Positions 1 through 9,602 of a stretch of 64,000 nt of DNA are shown here, in pieces. The position numbers and the translations under genes are program-made. Each line of letters begins with the position of its first letter. The stretch's first letter is position 1. A model generated the notes under the pieces. The model had not been told where the DNA came from, searched no databases, and worked only from the letters and a program-made list of their open reading frames with translations. The DNA is taken from positions 248,001 to 312,000 of the forward strand of contig NZ_JACHEM010000002.1 of the NCBI RefSeq assembly GCF_014207445.1, in the 5' to 3' direction. The stretch comes from Streptomyces candidus (GTDB lineage Bacteria > Actinomycetota > Actinomycetes > Streptomycetales > Streptomycetaceae).

Positions 1-10
1 CGCCTGCCTT

Positions 11-51
11 CACTTAGATAACGAATGGCACCGTTGTCATCTCGTTAAGTG
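11..51. promoter_or_regulatory. Operator-like inverted repeat upstream of the sugar ABC operon
   Basis: CACTTA-gata-ACGA (11-24) and TCGTTAAGTG (42-51) form an interrupted inverted repeat in the AT-richest part of the leader, about 90 bp before the binding-protein start. I recall that xylose ABC genes in Streptomyces lie next to a ROK-family regulator (rok7B7 in S. coelicolor), which would fall just outside this window. Assigning the site to a ROK repressor is inference. No convincing -35/-10 pair was found. Confidence 0.4.
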
Positions 52-138
52 TTTACTCCTTGACGCCTCGGGGGCGCGCGAGTTGACTTCCAGACACCTC
101 GGCCGCAACGACGCGGCCTCGTCAGGGAGGCACACCAC

Positions 139-1248
139 ATGAACGCAATGACGCGTCGCGTCGTCATAGCCACGGCCGCGATCTCGATGGCCGTCTCGCT
201 CTCCGCCTGCGGCAAGGCCGGCGAAGGCGACAAGGGTGAGGGCGCAGGCAAGGACGGCGGTCTCGGCAAGACCATCGGTCTGCTGCTGCCCGAGAACAAG
301 ACCACGCGCTACGAGACCTTCGACCGCCCGATCATCGAAAAGAAGATCAAGGCGCTCTGCTCGGACTGCGAGGTCAAGTACAACAACGCCGCGCAGGACA
401 TCGAGACCCAGAAGAAGCAGTTCGATGCGCTCGTCACGCAGGGCGTCAAGGTGATCATCCTGGACGCGGTGGACTTCAACGCCACCAAGTCCTGGATCAC
501 CACCGCCGCCAAGCAGGGCGTGAAGGTCGTGGCGTACGACCGTCTGGCCGAGGGCCCGATCTCCGCGTACGTCAGCTACGACAACGAGAAGATCGGCAAC
601 CTGCAGGGCGAGGCCCTGGTCAAGGCCCTGGGCGACAAGGCCAAGGACGCCAACGTCGTCATGATCAACGGCTCGCCGACCGACCCGAACGCCGGCTTCT
701 TCAAGAAGGGCGCCGAAGACGTCCTGAAGAAGGAGACGAAGAAGATCGTCTACACCCAGGACATCCCGGACTGGTCCCCGGACGAGGCGAACAAGAAGAT
801 GGGCGCCGCCATCGACTCCCTCGGCAAGGACGGCTTCCAGGGCGTCTACTCGGCCAACGACGGCATGGCAGGCGGCATCATCACCGCCCTGAAGAAGCAG
901 AACATCAAGGTCCCGGTCGGCGGTCAGGACGCCGAGCTCGCCGGTCTCCAGCGCGTCCTCTCGGGCGACCAGGCCTTCTCGATCTACAAGCAGATCAAGC
1001 CGGAGGCCGAGACCACCGCCGAGATCGCGGTGCGCATCCTCAAGGGCGAGAAGTTCGACGACCTTGCGCCGACCAAGGTCGACAGCATCAGCGGCGAGTT
1101 CAAGGCCACGCCGTCCAAGCTGTACGACGCGCAGGTCGTCACCAAGGACAACATCGCGAGCACCGTCATCAAGGACGAGGTCTACAAGGCGTCCGAGATC
1201 TGCACGGCCGACTTCAAGAAGGCCTGTGAAGCGGCGGGAATCAAGTAG
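139..1248 (+). CDS. xylF: Sugar ABC transporter substrate-binding lipoprotein (xylose type)
   Basis: This is a 369-residue type I periplasmic-binding-protein-fold protein for high-affinity sugar capture outside the membrane. It has a lipoprotein signal with lipobox LSAC (Cys24), followed by a charged Gly/Lys/Glu tether and two ribose/xylose-binding-like lobes. The segments DRLAEGPISAYVSYDN and YSANDGMAGG are typical of XylF/ChvE proteins. The start is supported by GGGAGG at 125-130, 8 nt before the ATG. It is the first gene of a three-gene importer operon. Xylose specificity rests on overall XylF resemblance; other pentoses or hexoses remain possible. Confidence 0.85.
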   Translation: MNAMTRRVVIATAAISMAVSLSACGKAGEGDKGEGAGKDGGLGKTIGLLLPENKTTRYETFDRPIIEKKIKALCSDCEVKYNNAAQDIETQKKQFDALVTQGVKVIILDAVDFNATKSWITTAAKQGVKVVAYDRLAEGPISAYVSYDNEKIGNLQGEALVKALGDKAKDANVVMINGSPTDPNAGFFKKGAEDVLKKETKKIVYTQDIPDWSPDEANKKMGAAIDSLGKDGFQGVYSANDGMAGGIITALKKQNIKVPVGGQDAELAGLQRVLSGDQAFSIYKQIKPEAETTAEIAVRILKGEKFDDLAPTKVDSISGEFKATPSKLYDAQVVTKDNIASTVIKDEVYKASEICTADFKKACEAAGIK

Positions 1249-1310
1249 CTCGCCCCTCCGGTACGGACGCCGACGGGCCCCGCGGCCGGGCCTCCCGTAC
1301 CCAGCCGACG

Positions 1311-1344
1311 CCGGTCTCCCGCCCCCGCACGGGCGGGACACCGG
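1311..1344 (+). promoter_or_regulatory. Stem-loop between binding-protein and ATPase genes
   Basis: CCGGTCTCCCGCCC (1311-1324) pairs with GGGCGGGACACCGG (1331-1344) around a 6-nt loop, with one mismatch in 14. It lies in the 174-bp gap after the binding-protein gene. Such hairpins commonly stabilise the upstream message or partly terminate, giving an excess of binding protein over the membrane components. That role is inferred. Confidence 0.55.
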
Positions 1345-1422
1345 CGGCGCCCCCTCCTCGCAAGTCCTTGTGCACCATGCACCACCATCCCCGCCGGTCA
1401 GGCGGCGAAGGAGATGATTCAC

Positions 1423-2232
1423 GTGTCCGCTACGCCCGTGCTGGCGTTGCGCGGAGTCTCCAAGCGGTTCGGCGCCGTCCAGGCGCTGACCGATGTAGAC
1501 CTGGAGATCCAGCCCGGCGAGGTGGTCGCCCTCGTCGGCGACAACGGCGCCGGCAAGTCCACCCTCGTCAAGACGATCTCGGGCGTCCACCCGATCGACG
1601 AGGGCGCCATCGAGTGGGACGGGAAGCCGGTGCACGTCAACCGGCCGCAGGACGCCCAGAACCTCGGCATCGCCACCGTCTACCAGGACCTGGCGCTCTG
1701 CGACAACCTCGACGTGGTCGCCAACCTCTTCCTCGGCAGCGAGATCCGCCGGGGCACGATCCTCGACGAGATCGCGATGGAGAAGCGCGCCAAGGAACTG
1801 CTGGACACCCTGTCCATCCGCATTCCGAGCGTCCGCATCCCGGTCGCTTCGCTCTCCGGCGGTCAGCGCCAGGTCGTCGCCATCGCGCGCGCCCTGGTCG
1901 GCGACCCCAAGGTGGTCATCCTCGACGAGCCGACCGCCGCCCTCGGCGTCGAGCAGACCGCTCAGGTCCTCGACCTGGTCGAGCGGCTGCGCGAGCGCGG
2001 CCACGGTGTCATCCTCATCAGCCACAACATGGAGGACGTGCGCGCCGTCGCGGACAAGGTGGCGGTCCTGCGCCTCGGCCGCAACAACGGCGTCTTCGAC
2101 GTGAAGACGACCTCCCACGAAGTGATCATCTCCGCCATCACCGGCGCCACGGACAACGCCGTGACCCGCCGCAAGGCGCGTACCGCCACGGCTTCGGTCA
2201 CGGCCACGGCAGCGAAGGAGGACGCGAAGTGA
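1423..2232 (+). CDS. xylG: Sugar ABC transporter ATP-binding protein
   Basis: A 269-residue single-domain ATPase that powers the importer. It has Walker A GDNGAGKST (about 39-47), signature LSGGQRQ near 145, Walker B VVILDEPTAALG near 165 and an H-loop in LISHNMEDV. XylG/RbsA-type ATPases usually have two fused ABC domains; this one has a single domain, as is common in actinobacterial XylFGH-type systems. An ATG at 1414 directly abuts GAAGGAG (1407-1413), leaving no spacing, so the GTG at 1423, 9 nt from that site, is the better start. It overlaps the permease gene by GTGA. Confidence 0.88.
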   Translation: MSATPVLALRGVSKRFGAVQALTDVDLEIQPGEVVALVGDNGAGKSTLVKTISGVHPIDEGAIEWDGKPVHVNRPQDAQNLGIATVYQDLALCDNLDVVANLFLGSEIRRGTILDEIAMEKRAKELLDTLSIRIPSVRIPVASLSGGQRQVVAIARALVGDPKVVILDEPTAALGVEQTAQVLDLVERLRERGHGVILISHNMEDVRAVADKVAVLRLGRNNGVFDVKTTSHEVIISAITGATDNAVTRRKARTATASVTATAAKEDAK

Positions 2233-3527
2233 GCGACCTCGCCAAGACCCCCGAAAAGTCCGAGGCCCCCGAGGCGGACGCCGCAGCAGCCCCGGCGGCA
2301 CCCGCCGTCGACCCCCGTCTGCTGGTCCGCGAAGAGGGCTTCAAGGGCTACCTGACGGAGTTCACCCGCAAGGTGCGCGGTGGCGAGCTCGGTTCGCTGC
2401 CCGTCGTGCTGGGCCTGATAGTCATCGCGATCGTCTTCCAGACCCAGAACAGCAGCTTCCTCTCCGCCAGTTCCCTCGCCAACATCGCCGTCTACAGCTC
2501 CGGCATGGGCATCATGGCGGTGGGCATCGTCTTCGTCCTGCTGCTCGGCGAGATCGACCTCTCGGTCGGCTCCATCGCGGGCGTCGGCGCAGCGATCTGG
2601 GCGGTTCTCCAGGTCTCCAACGGCTGGAACGGCTGGGTCGCCATCGCCGTGGCGCTGCTCGCCGGTCTCGCCCTCGGTCTGCTGAACGGCTTCTTCTTCG
2701 CCAAGATCGGCGTCCCGGCCTTCGTCGTCACCCTGGCCGGCTTCCTCGGCTGGAGCGGCTTCCAGATCTGGCTGATGGGCAAGGAAGGCTCGATCAACAC
2801 CCCGTCCGGCAGCTTCGTCGAGAACCTGACGAGCTACTACTTCGAGGACAAGATCGCCGCGTACGGCCTGGCGATCGCCGCGATCTTGCTCTACGGCCTC
2901 TCGCAGTTCCTGGACAGCAAGCGTCGCCGGGCAGCAGCCCTGCCCGCCCGCCCGACCAGCGAGATCGCCCTTCGCACCGGCGTCGTCGCGGTGCTGTGCC
3001 TGGTCGTCGCGTACGTCCTGAACGAGCCGCAGGGCGCCCGCGGCCTGCCGCTCGCCCTGGTGCTCTTCCTCGCGGTGCTGCTGATCGCGGACTTCGTGGC
3101 CCGCCGCACCACCTTCGGCCGTCAGGTCTTCGCGGTCGGCGGCAACGCCGAGGCCGCCCGCCGTGCGGGCATCAGCGTCGACCGGATCCGGATCACCGTC
3201 TTCGGCCTGTCCGGGCTGCTCGCCGCCTTCGGAGGGCTCTTCCTCGCCAGCCTTTCGGGCGGCGCCACGAAGAGCGTCGGTGCGAACAACACCCTGATGC
3301 TCGTCATCGCCGCAGCTGTCATCGGCGGCACCAGCCTCTTCGGCGGGCGGGGCAAGGTCTGGTCCGCACTGCTCGGCATGATCGTCATCCAGGCGATCCA
3401 GCAGGGCCTGAACATGCTCGGCATGGCCAGCGAGATCCAGTACATGATCACCGGGGCGGTGCTGCTCGCCGCCGTCGTGATCGACTCGCTGTCCCGCAAG
3501 ACCCAGAAAACAGCAGGTCGCGCCTAG
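2229..3527 (+). CDS. xylH: Sugar ABC transporter permease (XylH/RbsC family)
   Basis: A 432-residue integral membrane protein forming the translocation path. An Ala/Pro-rich cytoplasmic N-terminus (about 60 residues) precedes roughly ten membrane segments. The EIDLSVGSIAGVGAAIWAVL segment is the hallmark of branched monosaccharide permeases (BPD_transp_2). An insert of about 100 residues with extra hydrophobic segments in the middle matches XylH rather than RbsC. The GTG start overlaps the ATPase stop (GTGA), so translation is probably coupled. A strong terminator follows 32 bp later. Confidence 0.88.
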   Translation: MSDLAKTPEKSEAPEADAAAAPAAPAVDPRLLVREEGFKGYLTEFTRKVRGGELGSLPVVLGLIVIAIVFQTQNSSFLSASSLANIAVYSSGMGIMAVGIVFVLLLGEIDLSVGSIAGVGAAIWAVLQVSNGWNGWVAIAVALLAGLALGLLNGFFFAKIGVPAFVVTLAGFLGWSGFQIWLMGKEGSINTPSGSFVENLTSYYFEDKIAAYGLAIAAILLYGLSQFLDSKRRRAAALPARPTSEIALRTGVVAVLCLVVAYVLNEPQGARGLPLALVLFLAVLLIADFVARRTTFGRQVFAVGGNAEAARRAGISVDRIRITVFGLSGLLAAFGGLFLASLSGGATKSVGANNTLMLVIAAAVIGGTSLFGGRGKVWSALLGMIVIQAIQQGLNMLGMASEIQYMITGAVLLAAVVIDSLSRKTQKTAGRA

Positions 3528-3559
3528 CGCCCTGACGTGGTCGCATAGCAGTCAAACCT

Positions 3560-3599
3560 GAATGTGCCCGGCACCGACACCCAGGTGCCGGGCACATTC
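3560..3599 (+). terminator. Terminator of the sugar ABC operon
   Basis: A perfect 16-bp stem, GAATGTGCCCGGCACC (3560-3575) with its complement at 3584-3599, closes around an 8-nt loop. There is no long U-tract, as is usual in streptomycetes. It separates the ABC operon from dxs. Confidence 0.85.
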
Positions 3600-3743
3600 G
3601 TGCGTACATGGGTCCGTACGAGTGACACAGTTCGCACATCCCGCCGACCGCCGCCGCGCGCGGAACATTAGACTCGGCAGATCGGCACGACCGTCCACGC
3701 ACTTGATGTGCACGTAAGCCAGTTCAACCGCTAGGAGGCACGG

Positions 3744-5663
3744 GTGGCGCTGCTGACCCGCATCAAGGGACCGCGCGATCTGGACCGGCTGACCCCGGAG
3801 GAGCTCGACCAGCTCGCTTCGGAGATCAGGACCTTCCTCGTCGACGAGGTGTCCAAGACCGGCGGCCACCTGGGCCCGAACCTGGGCGTGGTCGAACTGA
3901 CCATCGCCCTGCACCGTGTCTTCGAGTCGCCGAAGGACAAGGTCCTCTGGGACACCGGCCACCAGAGCTACGTGCACAAGCTCCTCACCGGCCGTCAGGA
4001 CTTCACCCGGCTCAAGATGAAGGGCGGCCTCTCCGGCTACCCGGCGCGCGCCGAGTCCGAGCACGACATCATCGAGAACAGCCACGCCTCGACCGTCCTG
4101 GGCTGGGCCGACGGCCTGGCCAAGGCCAACCAGGTGCTCGGTAAGGACGACGCGGTCGTCGCCGTCATCGGTGACGGCGCGCTGACCGGCGGCATGGCCT
4201 GGGAGGCGCTGAACAACATCGCCGTCGCCAAGGACCGCCCGCTGGTCATCGTCGTCAACGACAACGAGCGCTCCTACGCGCCCACCATCGGCGGCCTCGC
4301 CAACCACCTGGCGACCCTGCGCACCACCGACGGTTACGAGCGCTTCCTCGCCAAGGGCAAGGACCTGCTGGAGCGCACCCCGGTCGTCGGCCGCCCGCTG
4401 TACGACACGCTGCACGGCGCGAAGAAGGGCCTGAAGGACTTCATCGCCCCGCAGGGCATGTTCGAGGACCTCGGCATCAAGTACGTCGGCCCGATCGACG
4501 GCCACGACATCGAAGCACTCGAATCCGCCCTGCAGCGCGCCAAGCGCTTCGGCGGCCCGGTCATCGTGCACTGCCTCACCGAGAAGGGCCGCGGCTACCA
4601 GCCCGCCCTCGCCGACGAGGCGGACCGCTTCCACGCCGTCGGGAAAATCCACCCGGACACCGGCCTGCCGATCGCCTCCTCCGGCGTCGACTGGACCTCG
4701 GTCTTCGGCGAGGAGATGGTCAAGCTCGGCAAGGAGCGCAAGGACATCGTCGCGATCACCGCGGCCATGCTGCAGCCGGTCGGCCTGGACAGGTTCGCCA
4801 AGGCGTTCCCTGACCGGGTGTACGACGTGGGCATCGCCGAGCAGCACGGTGCCGTCTCCGCGGCGGGTCTCGCCACGGGCGGCCTGCACCCCGTCTTCGC
4901 CGTGTATGCGACATTCCTCAATCGTGCCTTCGACCAGGTCCTCATGGACGTGGCCCTCCACAAGTGCGGTGTGACCTTCGTACTGGACCGGGCCGGCGTC
5001 ACCGGCACCGACGGCGCCTCGCACAACGGCATGTGGGACATGTCGATCCTCCAGGTCGTCCCGACCCTGCGGATCGCCGCCCCGCGCGACGCCGACCAGG
5101 TCCGCGCCCAGCTCCGCGAGGCCGTCCAGGTCGAGGACGCCCCGACCGTCGTCCGCTTCTCCAAGGGCGCGGTCGGTCCGGCCGTCAAGGCCGTCGGCAA
5201 GGTCGGCGGCATGGACGTCCTGCGCAGGCCCACCGCCGACGCGGCCCGCCCCGACGTCCTCCTCGTGTCGATCGGCGCCCTGGCCCCCATGTGCCTGGAG
5301 ATCGCCGACCTGCTGGACGCACAGGGCATCTCCTCCACCGTCGTCGACCCCCGCTGGGTCAAGCCGGTCGACGAGGCGATGGCCCCGCTCGCCGAGCAGC
5401 ACCGGGTCGTCGTCACCGTCGAGGACAACTCCCGCGCCGGAGGCGTCGGCTCCGCCGTCGCGCAGGCCCTGCGCGACGCGGGCGTGGACGTCCCGCTGCG
5501 CGACTTCGGCATCCCGCCGGTCTTCCTGGACCACGCCTCCCGCAAGGAGGTCATGGCCGAGATCGGGCTGACCGCCCCGGACATCGCCCGCCAGGTCACC
5601 GGCCTGGTCGCGAAGCTCGACGGCCGCCTGGAGAGCGCGACGGCAGAGGTCGCGCGCGACTGA
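3744..5663 (+). CDS. dxs: 1-Deoxy-D-xylulose-5-phosphate synthase
   Basis: The protein (639 residues) makes DXP from pyruvate and glyceraldehyde-3-phosphate with thiamine diphosphate, the entry step of the MEP isoprenoid pathway. The length is typical. An N-terminal TPP domain carries [16 protein letters not shown] (the GDG...N cofactor motif) and HQSYVHK. The central transketolase pyrimidine domain contains DVGIAEQHG and a C-terminal transketolase domain follows. The GTG start is preceded by AGGAGG (3733-3738) at 5 nt. It has its own leader after the upstream terminator and is followed by a strong terminator, so it is probably monocistronic. Streptomyces often carry a second dxs; none is visible here. 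Confidence 0.95.
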   Translation: MALLTRIKGPRDLDRLTPEELDQLASEIRTFLVDEVSKTGGHLGPNLGVVELTIALHRVFESPKDKVLWDTGHQSYVHKLLTGRQDFTRLKMKGGLSGYPARAESEHDIIENSHASTVLGWADGLAKANQVLGKDDAVVAVIGDGALTGGMAWEALNNIAVAKDRPLVIVVNDNERSYAPTIGGLANHLATLRTTDGYERFLAKGKDLLERTPVVGRPLYDTLHGAKKGLKDFIAPQGMFEDLGIKYVGPIDGHDIEALESALQRAKRFGGPVIVHCLTEKGRGYQPALADEADRFHAVGKIHPDTGLPIASSGVDWTSVFGEEMVKLGKERKDIVAITAAMLQPVGLDRFAKAFPDRVYDVGIAEQHGAVSAAGLATGGLHPVFAVYATFLNRAFDQVLMDVALHKCGVTFVLDRAGVTGTDGASHNGMWDMSILQVVPTLRIAAPRDADQVRAQLREAVQVEDAPTVVRFSKGAVGPAVKAVGKVGGMDVLRRPTADAARPDVLLVSIGALAPMCLEIADLLDAQGISSTVVDPRWVKPVDEAMAPLAEQHRVVVTVEDNSRAGGVGSAVAQALRDAGVDVPLRDFGIPPVFLDHASRKEVMAEIGLTAPDIARQVTGLVAKLDGRLESATAEVARD

Positions 5664-5684
5664 CGCACCGACGCGGTCACCTGT

Positions 5685-5717
5685 GTCCGGGCCGGAGGGA
5701 AACCCTCCGGCCCGGAC
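5685..5717 (+). terminator. Terminator of dxs
   Basis: GTCCGGGCCGGAGGG (5685-5699) pairs perfectly with CCCTCCGGCCCGGAC (5703-5717) across a 3-nt AAA loop, 21 bp after the dxs stop codon. Confidence 0.85.
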
Positions 5718-5846
5718 TTCTCCGCACCTTCGCCCCATCGGGTGAAAACATGTTCGCGCAGTCGCGGACCCGCACGAATGATCACGATGATTGCGGGTGA
5801 CCCTCCACACAGAGGTGGGGACGACCCGACCGGCGGAGGTGCTGCG

Positions 5847-7382
5847 GTGAGCACGGAACACCAAGGATCCAGGGACCACCAGGGAGCAGCGGGCGCCAGG
5901 CAGAACGGCGTCTTCCGCACCAAGACCGTCGAACAGTCGATCCAGGACACCGAAGAGCCGGAGCACGCGCTCAAGAAGTCCCTCTCCGCCTTCGACCTCA
6001 CGGTCTTCGGTGTCGGTGTCATCATCGGCACCGGCATCTTCGTCCTCACCGGCAAGATCGCCAAGGAGACCGCGGGCCCTTCCGTCGCCCTCGCCTTCGT
6101 CGTCGCGGGTGTCGTCTGCGGTCTGGCGGCCCTCTGCTACGCCGAGTTCGCCTCGACCGTCCCGGTCGCGGGATCCGCGTACACGTTCTCGTACGCCTCC
6201 CTCGGTGAGCTGCCGGCCTGGATCATCGGCTGGGACCTCGTCCTGGAGCTGGCGCTCGGCTGCGCGGTCGTCGCGGTCGGCTGGTCGGGCTACATGCGCT
6301 CGCTCCTCGACACGGCCGGCATCCACCTCCCCGACGTCCTCTCCGGCACCCACGACGGACAGTTCGGCTTCGACCTGCTGGCCTGCGTCCTGGTCCTCCT
6401 CCTCACCGCGATCCTGGTCGCCGGCATGAAGCTCTCCTCGCGTGTGACCAGCATCGTCGTCGGCATCAAGGTGACCGTCGTGCTGCTGGTCATCATCGTC
6501 GGCGCCTTCTTCATCACCGGCTCGAACTACACGCCCTTCGTCCCGCCCGCCCAGGACGCCGAGGGCGGCAGCGGTCTGACCGCCCCCCTCGTCCAGAGCC
6601 TCTTCGGCTTCACCCCGACCAGCTTCGGCGTGATGGGCGTCTTCACCGCGGCGGCCGTCGTCTTCTTCGCGTTCATCGGCTTCGACATCGTCGCCACCGC
6701 CGCCGAGGAGACCCGCAACCCGCAGCGCGACGTGCCGCGCGGCATCCTCGGCTCCCTCATCATCTGCACGCTGCTGTACGTGGCGGTCTCGGTTGTCGTC
6801 ACCGGCATGCAGAAGTACAGCGAACTGTCGACGAACGCCCCGCTCGCCGACGCGTTCAAATCGGTCGGCCACCCCTTCTGGGCGGGCCTGATCAGCTTCG
6901 GTGCGGCCGTCGGCCTCACCTCGGTCTGCATGATCCTGCTGCTGGGCCAGTCCCGCGTCTTCTTCGCGATGAGCCGCGACGGCCTCCTTCCGAAGACCTT
7001 CTCGCACGTCCACCCGCGCTTCGGCACCCCGTACCGCTCGACGATCCTCCTCGGCGGCCTCGTCGCGGTCGTCGCCGGCTTCACCTCCATCGACGAACTC
7101 GCAGAACTCGTCAACATCGGCACGCTCTTCGCCTTCGTCGTGGTCGCGATCGGCGTCGTCATCCTGCGCCGCAAACGCCCCGACCTGCCGCGCTCCTTCC
7201 GCACCCCGCTGGTCCCGCTGATCCCCGCCCTCTCCGTCCTCGCCTCCCTCTGGCTGATGCTGAACCTGCCGGGCGAGACGTGGCTGCGGTTCGGGGTGTG
7301 GATGCTGGTCGGTGTGGTGCTGTACTTCGTCTACGGCAAACGCCACAGCAAGCTCGACCGAGCCACCCGAAGCGCCCTTTAG
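5847..7382 (+). CDS. APC-family amino acid permease
   Basis: A 511-residue member of the amino acid-polyamine-organocation superfamily, close to the cationic amino acid/YfnA group. A cytoplasmic N-terminus of about 47 residues precedes about 12 hydrophobic segments. The first contains GVGVIIGTGIF (GTGIF at 61-65), the backbone-carboxylate-binding break of TM1, and FAFIGFDIVATAAEE matches TM6 with its following loop. The in-frame GTG at 5847 has GGAGG (5835-5839) 7 nt upstream; a longer frame back to 5742 lacks such a signal. The gene stands alone after the dxs terminator. Substrate cannot be assigned. Confidence 0.88.
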   Translation: MSTEHQGSRDHQGAAGARQNGVFRTKTVEQSIQDTEEPEHALKKSLSAFDLTVFGVGVIIGTGIFVLTGKIAKETAGPSVALAFVVAGVVCGLAALCYAEFASTVPVAGSAYTFSYASLGELPAWIIGWDLVLELALGCAVVAVGWSGYMRSLLDTAGIHLPDVLSGTHDGQFGFDLLACVLVLLLTAILVAGMKLSSRVTSIVVGIKVTVVLLVIIVGAFFITGSNYTPFVPPAQDAEGGSGLTAPLVQSLFGFTPTSFGVMGVFTAAAVVFFAFIGFDIVATAAEETRNPQRDVPRGILGSLIICTLLYVAVSVVVTGMQKYSELSTNAPLADAFKSVGHPFWAGLISFGAAVGLTSVCMILLLGQSRVFFAMSRDGLLPKTFSHVHPRFGTPYRSTILLGGLVAVVAGFTSIDELAELVNIGTLFAFVVVAIGVVILRRKRPDLPRSFRTPLVPLIPALSVLASLWLMLNLPGETWLRFGVWMLVGVVLYFVYGKRHSKLDRATRSAL

Positions 7383-7440
7383 CCCCCACGCGGTCGTCCC
7401 CTCGGACTGCGGGGGCCGCGGGGCCGCCGCCGTGGGCGCG

Positions 7441-7475
7441 GGGGTCCCCTGGCGAAGCCGAGTGCCTGGGGAGGG
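7441..7475. repeat. Streptomyces-type intergenic palindromic element
   Basis: TCCCC (7445-7449) and GGGGA (7468-7472) flank a core with GGCGAAGCCGAGTGCC. This resembles a family of short dispersed intergenic palindromes with a GAAGCCGAG core that I recall from Streptomyces chromosomes. I noticed only this copy in the window, within the 219-bp gap after the permease. Confidence 0.45.
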
Positions 7476-7588
7476 CGGGCCAGGGGGCGGCCCTCCACCG
7501 GGCGGCGCCCCCACCTCATGCACGGCTCCCGTAGCCACGAGCCCGCACCGCCCACGCCCCCCACACGAAGCGCCCCGCACCCGTCCGA

Positions 7589-7594
7589 TAACTT
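7589..7594 (+). promoter_or_regulatory. -10 element for a leaderless glycosyltransferase transcript
   Basis: TAACTT lies 7 nt before the ATG at 7602 and no Shine-Dalgarno sequence precedes that ATG. The spacing would start transcription at the initiation codon. The -35 region is weak. Confidence 0.45.
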
Positions 7595-7601
7595 TGCCCC
7601 C

Positions 7602-9083
7602 ATGCCCGCCGAGCAGCCCGATCCCACCCGCACGCCTTCACGCACGCCCCCGCATACCCCAGCACCCCCCACCACCCCCGGGCCCTACTGGCGGCGCCTG
7701 CTCCCCACCCTCCTCGTCCTGGCAACCCTCACCCGACTCCCCTCCTTCCTCCACCCCCTGTGGAACCCGGACGAAGGCTTCCTCGCGACCCAGGCCCGCC
7801 GGCTCGCCGCCGGGGGAGTGCTCTACGACACGGTCGTCGACCGCAAGCCCCCCTTCCTGCCCTGGCTGTACGAAGCGGCGTTCGTCCTCTTCGGGGACGC
7901 CACCCTCGTCCCGCTCAAGGTCCTCGCGGTCCTCGCCGTCTTCGCCACGGCCGCCCTCCTCGCCTCCCTCGCCCGCCGCCGCTGGGGCGACCGGGCCGGG
8001 GCAGTGGCCGGCGTCGGCTTCGTACTCCTGTCGGTCGGCATGCCTCCGGAGGACACCCAGGCGGCGGCCTTCGGGCTCTTCATGCTGCCGTTCACCGCGC
8101 TGGCGATGTGGTGCGCCGACCGCGGGTACTGGGTCGCGGCCGGGGCGGCAGTCGCCGCCGCCCTCCTGACCAAGCAGACCGGCGGCGCGGTCCTCGTTCC
8201 CGTCCTGTGGCTGCTCCGGTCCACGGCCGACGGGGCCCGGGGCCGGGCCCTGCTCCGTACCCTCGCCGGATTCGCGGTCCCGGTGGCCGCGGTGGCCCTG
8301 GCCACCGGGCCCTCCCGCTTCCTGTTCTGGGTGGTCACCGGCTCGGGCTCGTACGCCGACCTCTCCGGCTCCGGGCTGCACGCCCTGGGCCGGGGGCTCG
8401 GCAACGCGGCGATCCTGGCGGGCGCGGGCCTCGGCCTCCTGCTTCCCCTCCTGCGCCGCCCGAAGGCCCCCACCGCCGACCTGTGGCTCTGGTTCGCCGC
8501 GTCCGCGGTCGCCGTCATGACCGGCTTCCACTTCTTCGGGCACTACTATCTCCAACTCATGCCGCCCCTGGTCCTGCTGGGTACCGCCGCCCTGCAAGCC
8601 CTGCCGCGCCGCTGGACGACCACCGCCCTCACCCTCACGGCCCTCGCCTGCGCGGTCTTCGTGACCTGGGGCTTCCTGGCTCCCCGGCCCGAACTCGCGC
8701 ACGCCCGACGCCTCGCGGACACCATCCGTGCGCGCACGGACCCGGGCGACCGCGTCCTGATCTGGGGCATGCACCCGGAGACGTACTGGCTCGCCGACCG
8801 CACCCCCGCGAGCCGCTACCTGACCGCGGGCCTGCTCACCAACTTCAGTGGCGGACGCGGCACCGGTTCCCTGGTCGGCGAGGAGTACGGAGTCGAAGGC
8901 AGCTGGCCGACCCTCCGCGCGGAACTCGCCGCGCACCCCCCGGCGCTCGTCGTCGACGACTCCCGGGGCAAGCCGTACTCCCCGGAACGGCTGCCGACGC
9001 TGCGGCGCATCCTGCAGGAGTCGTACGTACGGGCCGGAACGCTCGACGGCGCGGTCATCTACGTACGCGCGCACACACCCTGA
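7602..9083 (+). CDS. Integral membrane glycosyltransferase (PMT/ArnT-like, GT-C fold)
   Basis: This 493-residue membrane protein has a Pro/Thr-rich cytoplasmic N-terminus (about 30 residues), about 10-11 hydrophobic segments and a soluble C-terminal region. The first extracytoplasmic loop contains NPDEGF (55-60) and DRKPPFLPWLY, matching the acidic catalytic loop of GT-C enzymes that take sugar from polyprenyl-phosphate donors. It probably glycosylates a lipid or cell-surface acceptor outside the membrane; donor and acceptor are unknown. Starting at 7602 is preferred because a -10 element sits 7 nt upstream; an in-frame ATG at 7518 would add a proline-rich tail. Confidence 0.75.
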   Translation: MPAEQPDPTRTPSRTPPHTPAPPTTPGPYWRRLLPTLLVLATLTRLPSFLHPLWNPDEGFLATQARRLAAGGVLYDTVVDRKPPFLPWLYEAAFVLFGDATLVPLKVLAVLAVFATAALLASLARRRWGDRAGAVAGVGFVLLSVGMPPEDTQAAAFGLFMLPFTALAMWCADRGYWVAAGAAVAAALLTKQTGGAVLVPVLWLLRSTADGARGRALLRTLAGFAVPVAAVALATGPSRFLFWVVTGSGSYADLSGSGLHALGRGLGNAAILAGAGLGLLLPLLRRPKAPTADLWLWFAASAVAVMTGFHFFGHYYLQLMPPLVLLGTAALQALPRRWTTTALTLTALACAVFVTWGFLAPRPELAHARRLADTIRARTDPGDRVLIWGMHPETYWLADRTPASRYLTAGLLTNFSGGRGTGSLVGEEYGVEGSWPTLRAELAAHPPALVVDDSRGKPYSPERLPTLRRILQESYVRAGTLDGAVIYVRAHTP

Positions 9084-9173
9084 CAGGCGGAGCGGCTCCG
9101 GACAGCGGCCCTCACGTACGCGCGAACGCGGCCCGACGGGCGGGCGCCGTACCGCGCAGGGCCGCGGGGGCCG

Positions 9174-9563
9174 CTACCCGCGTACCGTCCGCGGGCCCAC
9201 GCACCGCGCCCCGTGGGCCTCCACCCGACGCCTCAGCTCACGGTCCGCCGTGACGACGACGCAGTCCTGCGCCGGATCGCGCCCCGCGACGACCTCCACG
9301 ATCCGGTCGTCCCCGCTCCCGGATGCCGCCACGACCCGCACGCCCGGCACGGACTCCACGCCCCGGGCCGCGCCCTCCACCACCAGCACGATCTCGACGG
9401 GTCCCGGCCACCCGGCGACCCCGTCCGCGGCGTACGCGGGCAGCCGGTCCCGCAGCCGCTCGGCCGCACCGCGCCGGTCCTTCCACCAGCCGTCGGGCAC
9501 CGACCCGACGACGTTGGCGGCATCGACGACGACGAGGGTCTGCGCAGGCTGGACAGCTGTCAT
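9174..9563 (-). CDS. Small NYN/PIN-like nuclease-fold protein
   Basis: A 129-residue protein of the NYN/YacP-like class of PIN-fold RNases. VVVDAANVVGS (D14, N17) supplies the first acidic motif, SGDDRIVEVV the central acidic cluster and VVTADRELRRRV the third. Family members cleave structured RNA with bound metal; the substrate here is unknown. It stands alone, convergent with the glycosyltransferase gene and separated from fadB by a terminator. Some databases call such proteins NTP pyrophosphohydrolase, which I consider less likely from these motifs. Confidence 0.7.
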   Translation of the reverse strand: MTAVQPAQTLVVVDAANVVGSVPDGWWKDRRGAAERLRDRLPAYAADGVAGWPGPVEIVLVVEGAARGVESVPGVRVVAASGSGDDRIVEVVAGRDPAQDCVVVTADRELRRRVEAHGARCVGPRTVRG

Positions 9564-9602
9564 GGGCCCAGCCTCGCACGCCCCGAACCCGCGCCGTACG
9601 AC

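Noticed and set aside
5718..5846. A possible riboswitch in the leader of the amino acid permease
   Set aside because: Some local pairing is possible, but I could not match any known riboswitch core.
3552..7580. A 1342-residue minus-strand open frame opposite dxs and the amino acid permease
   Set aside because: It mirrors codon bias of the plus-strand genes, is rich in Asp/Val/Arg/Gly and has no recognisable domain; dxs and the permease on the other strand are unambiguous.
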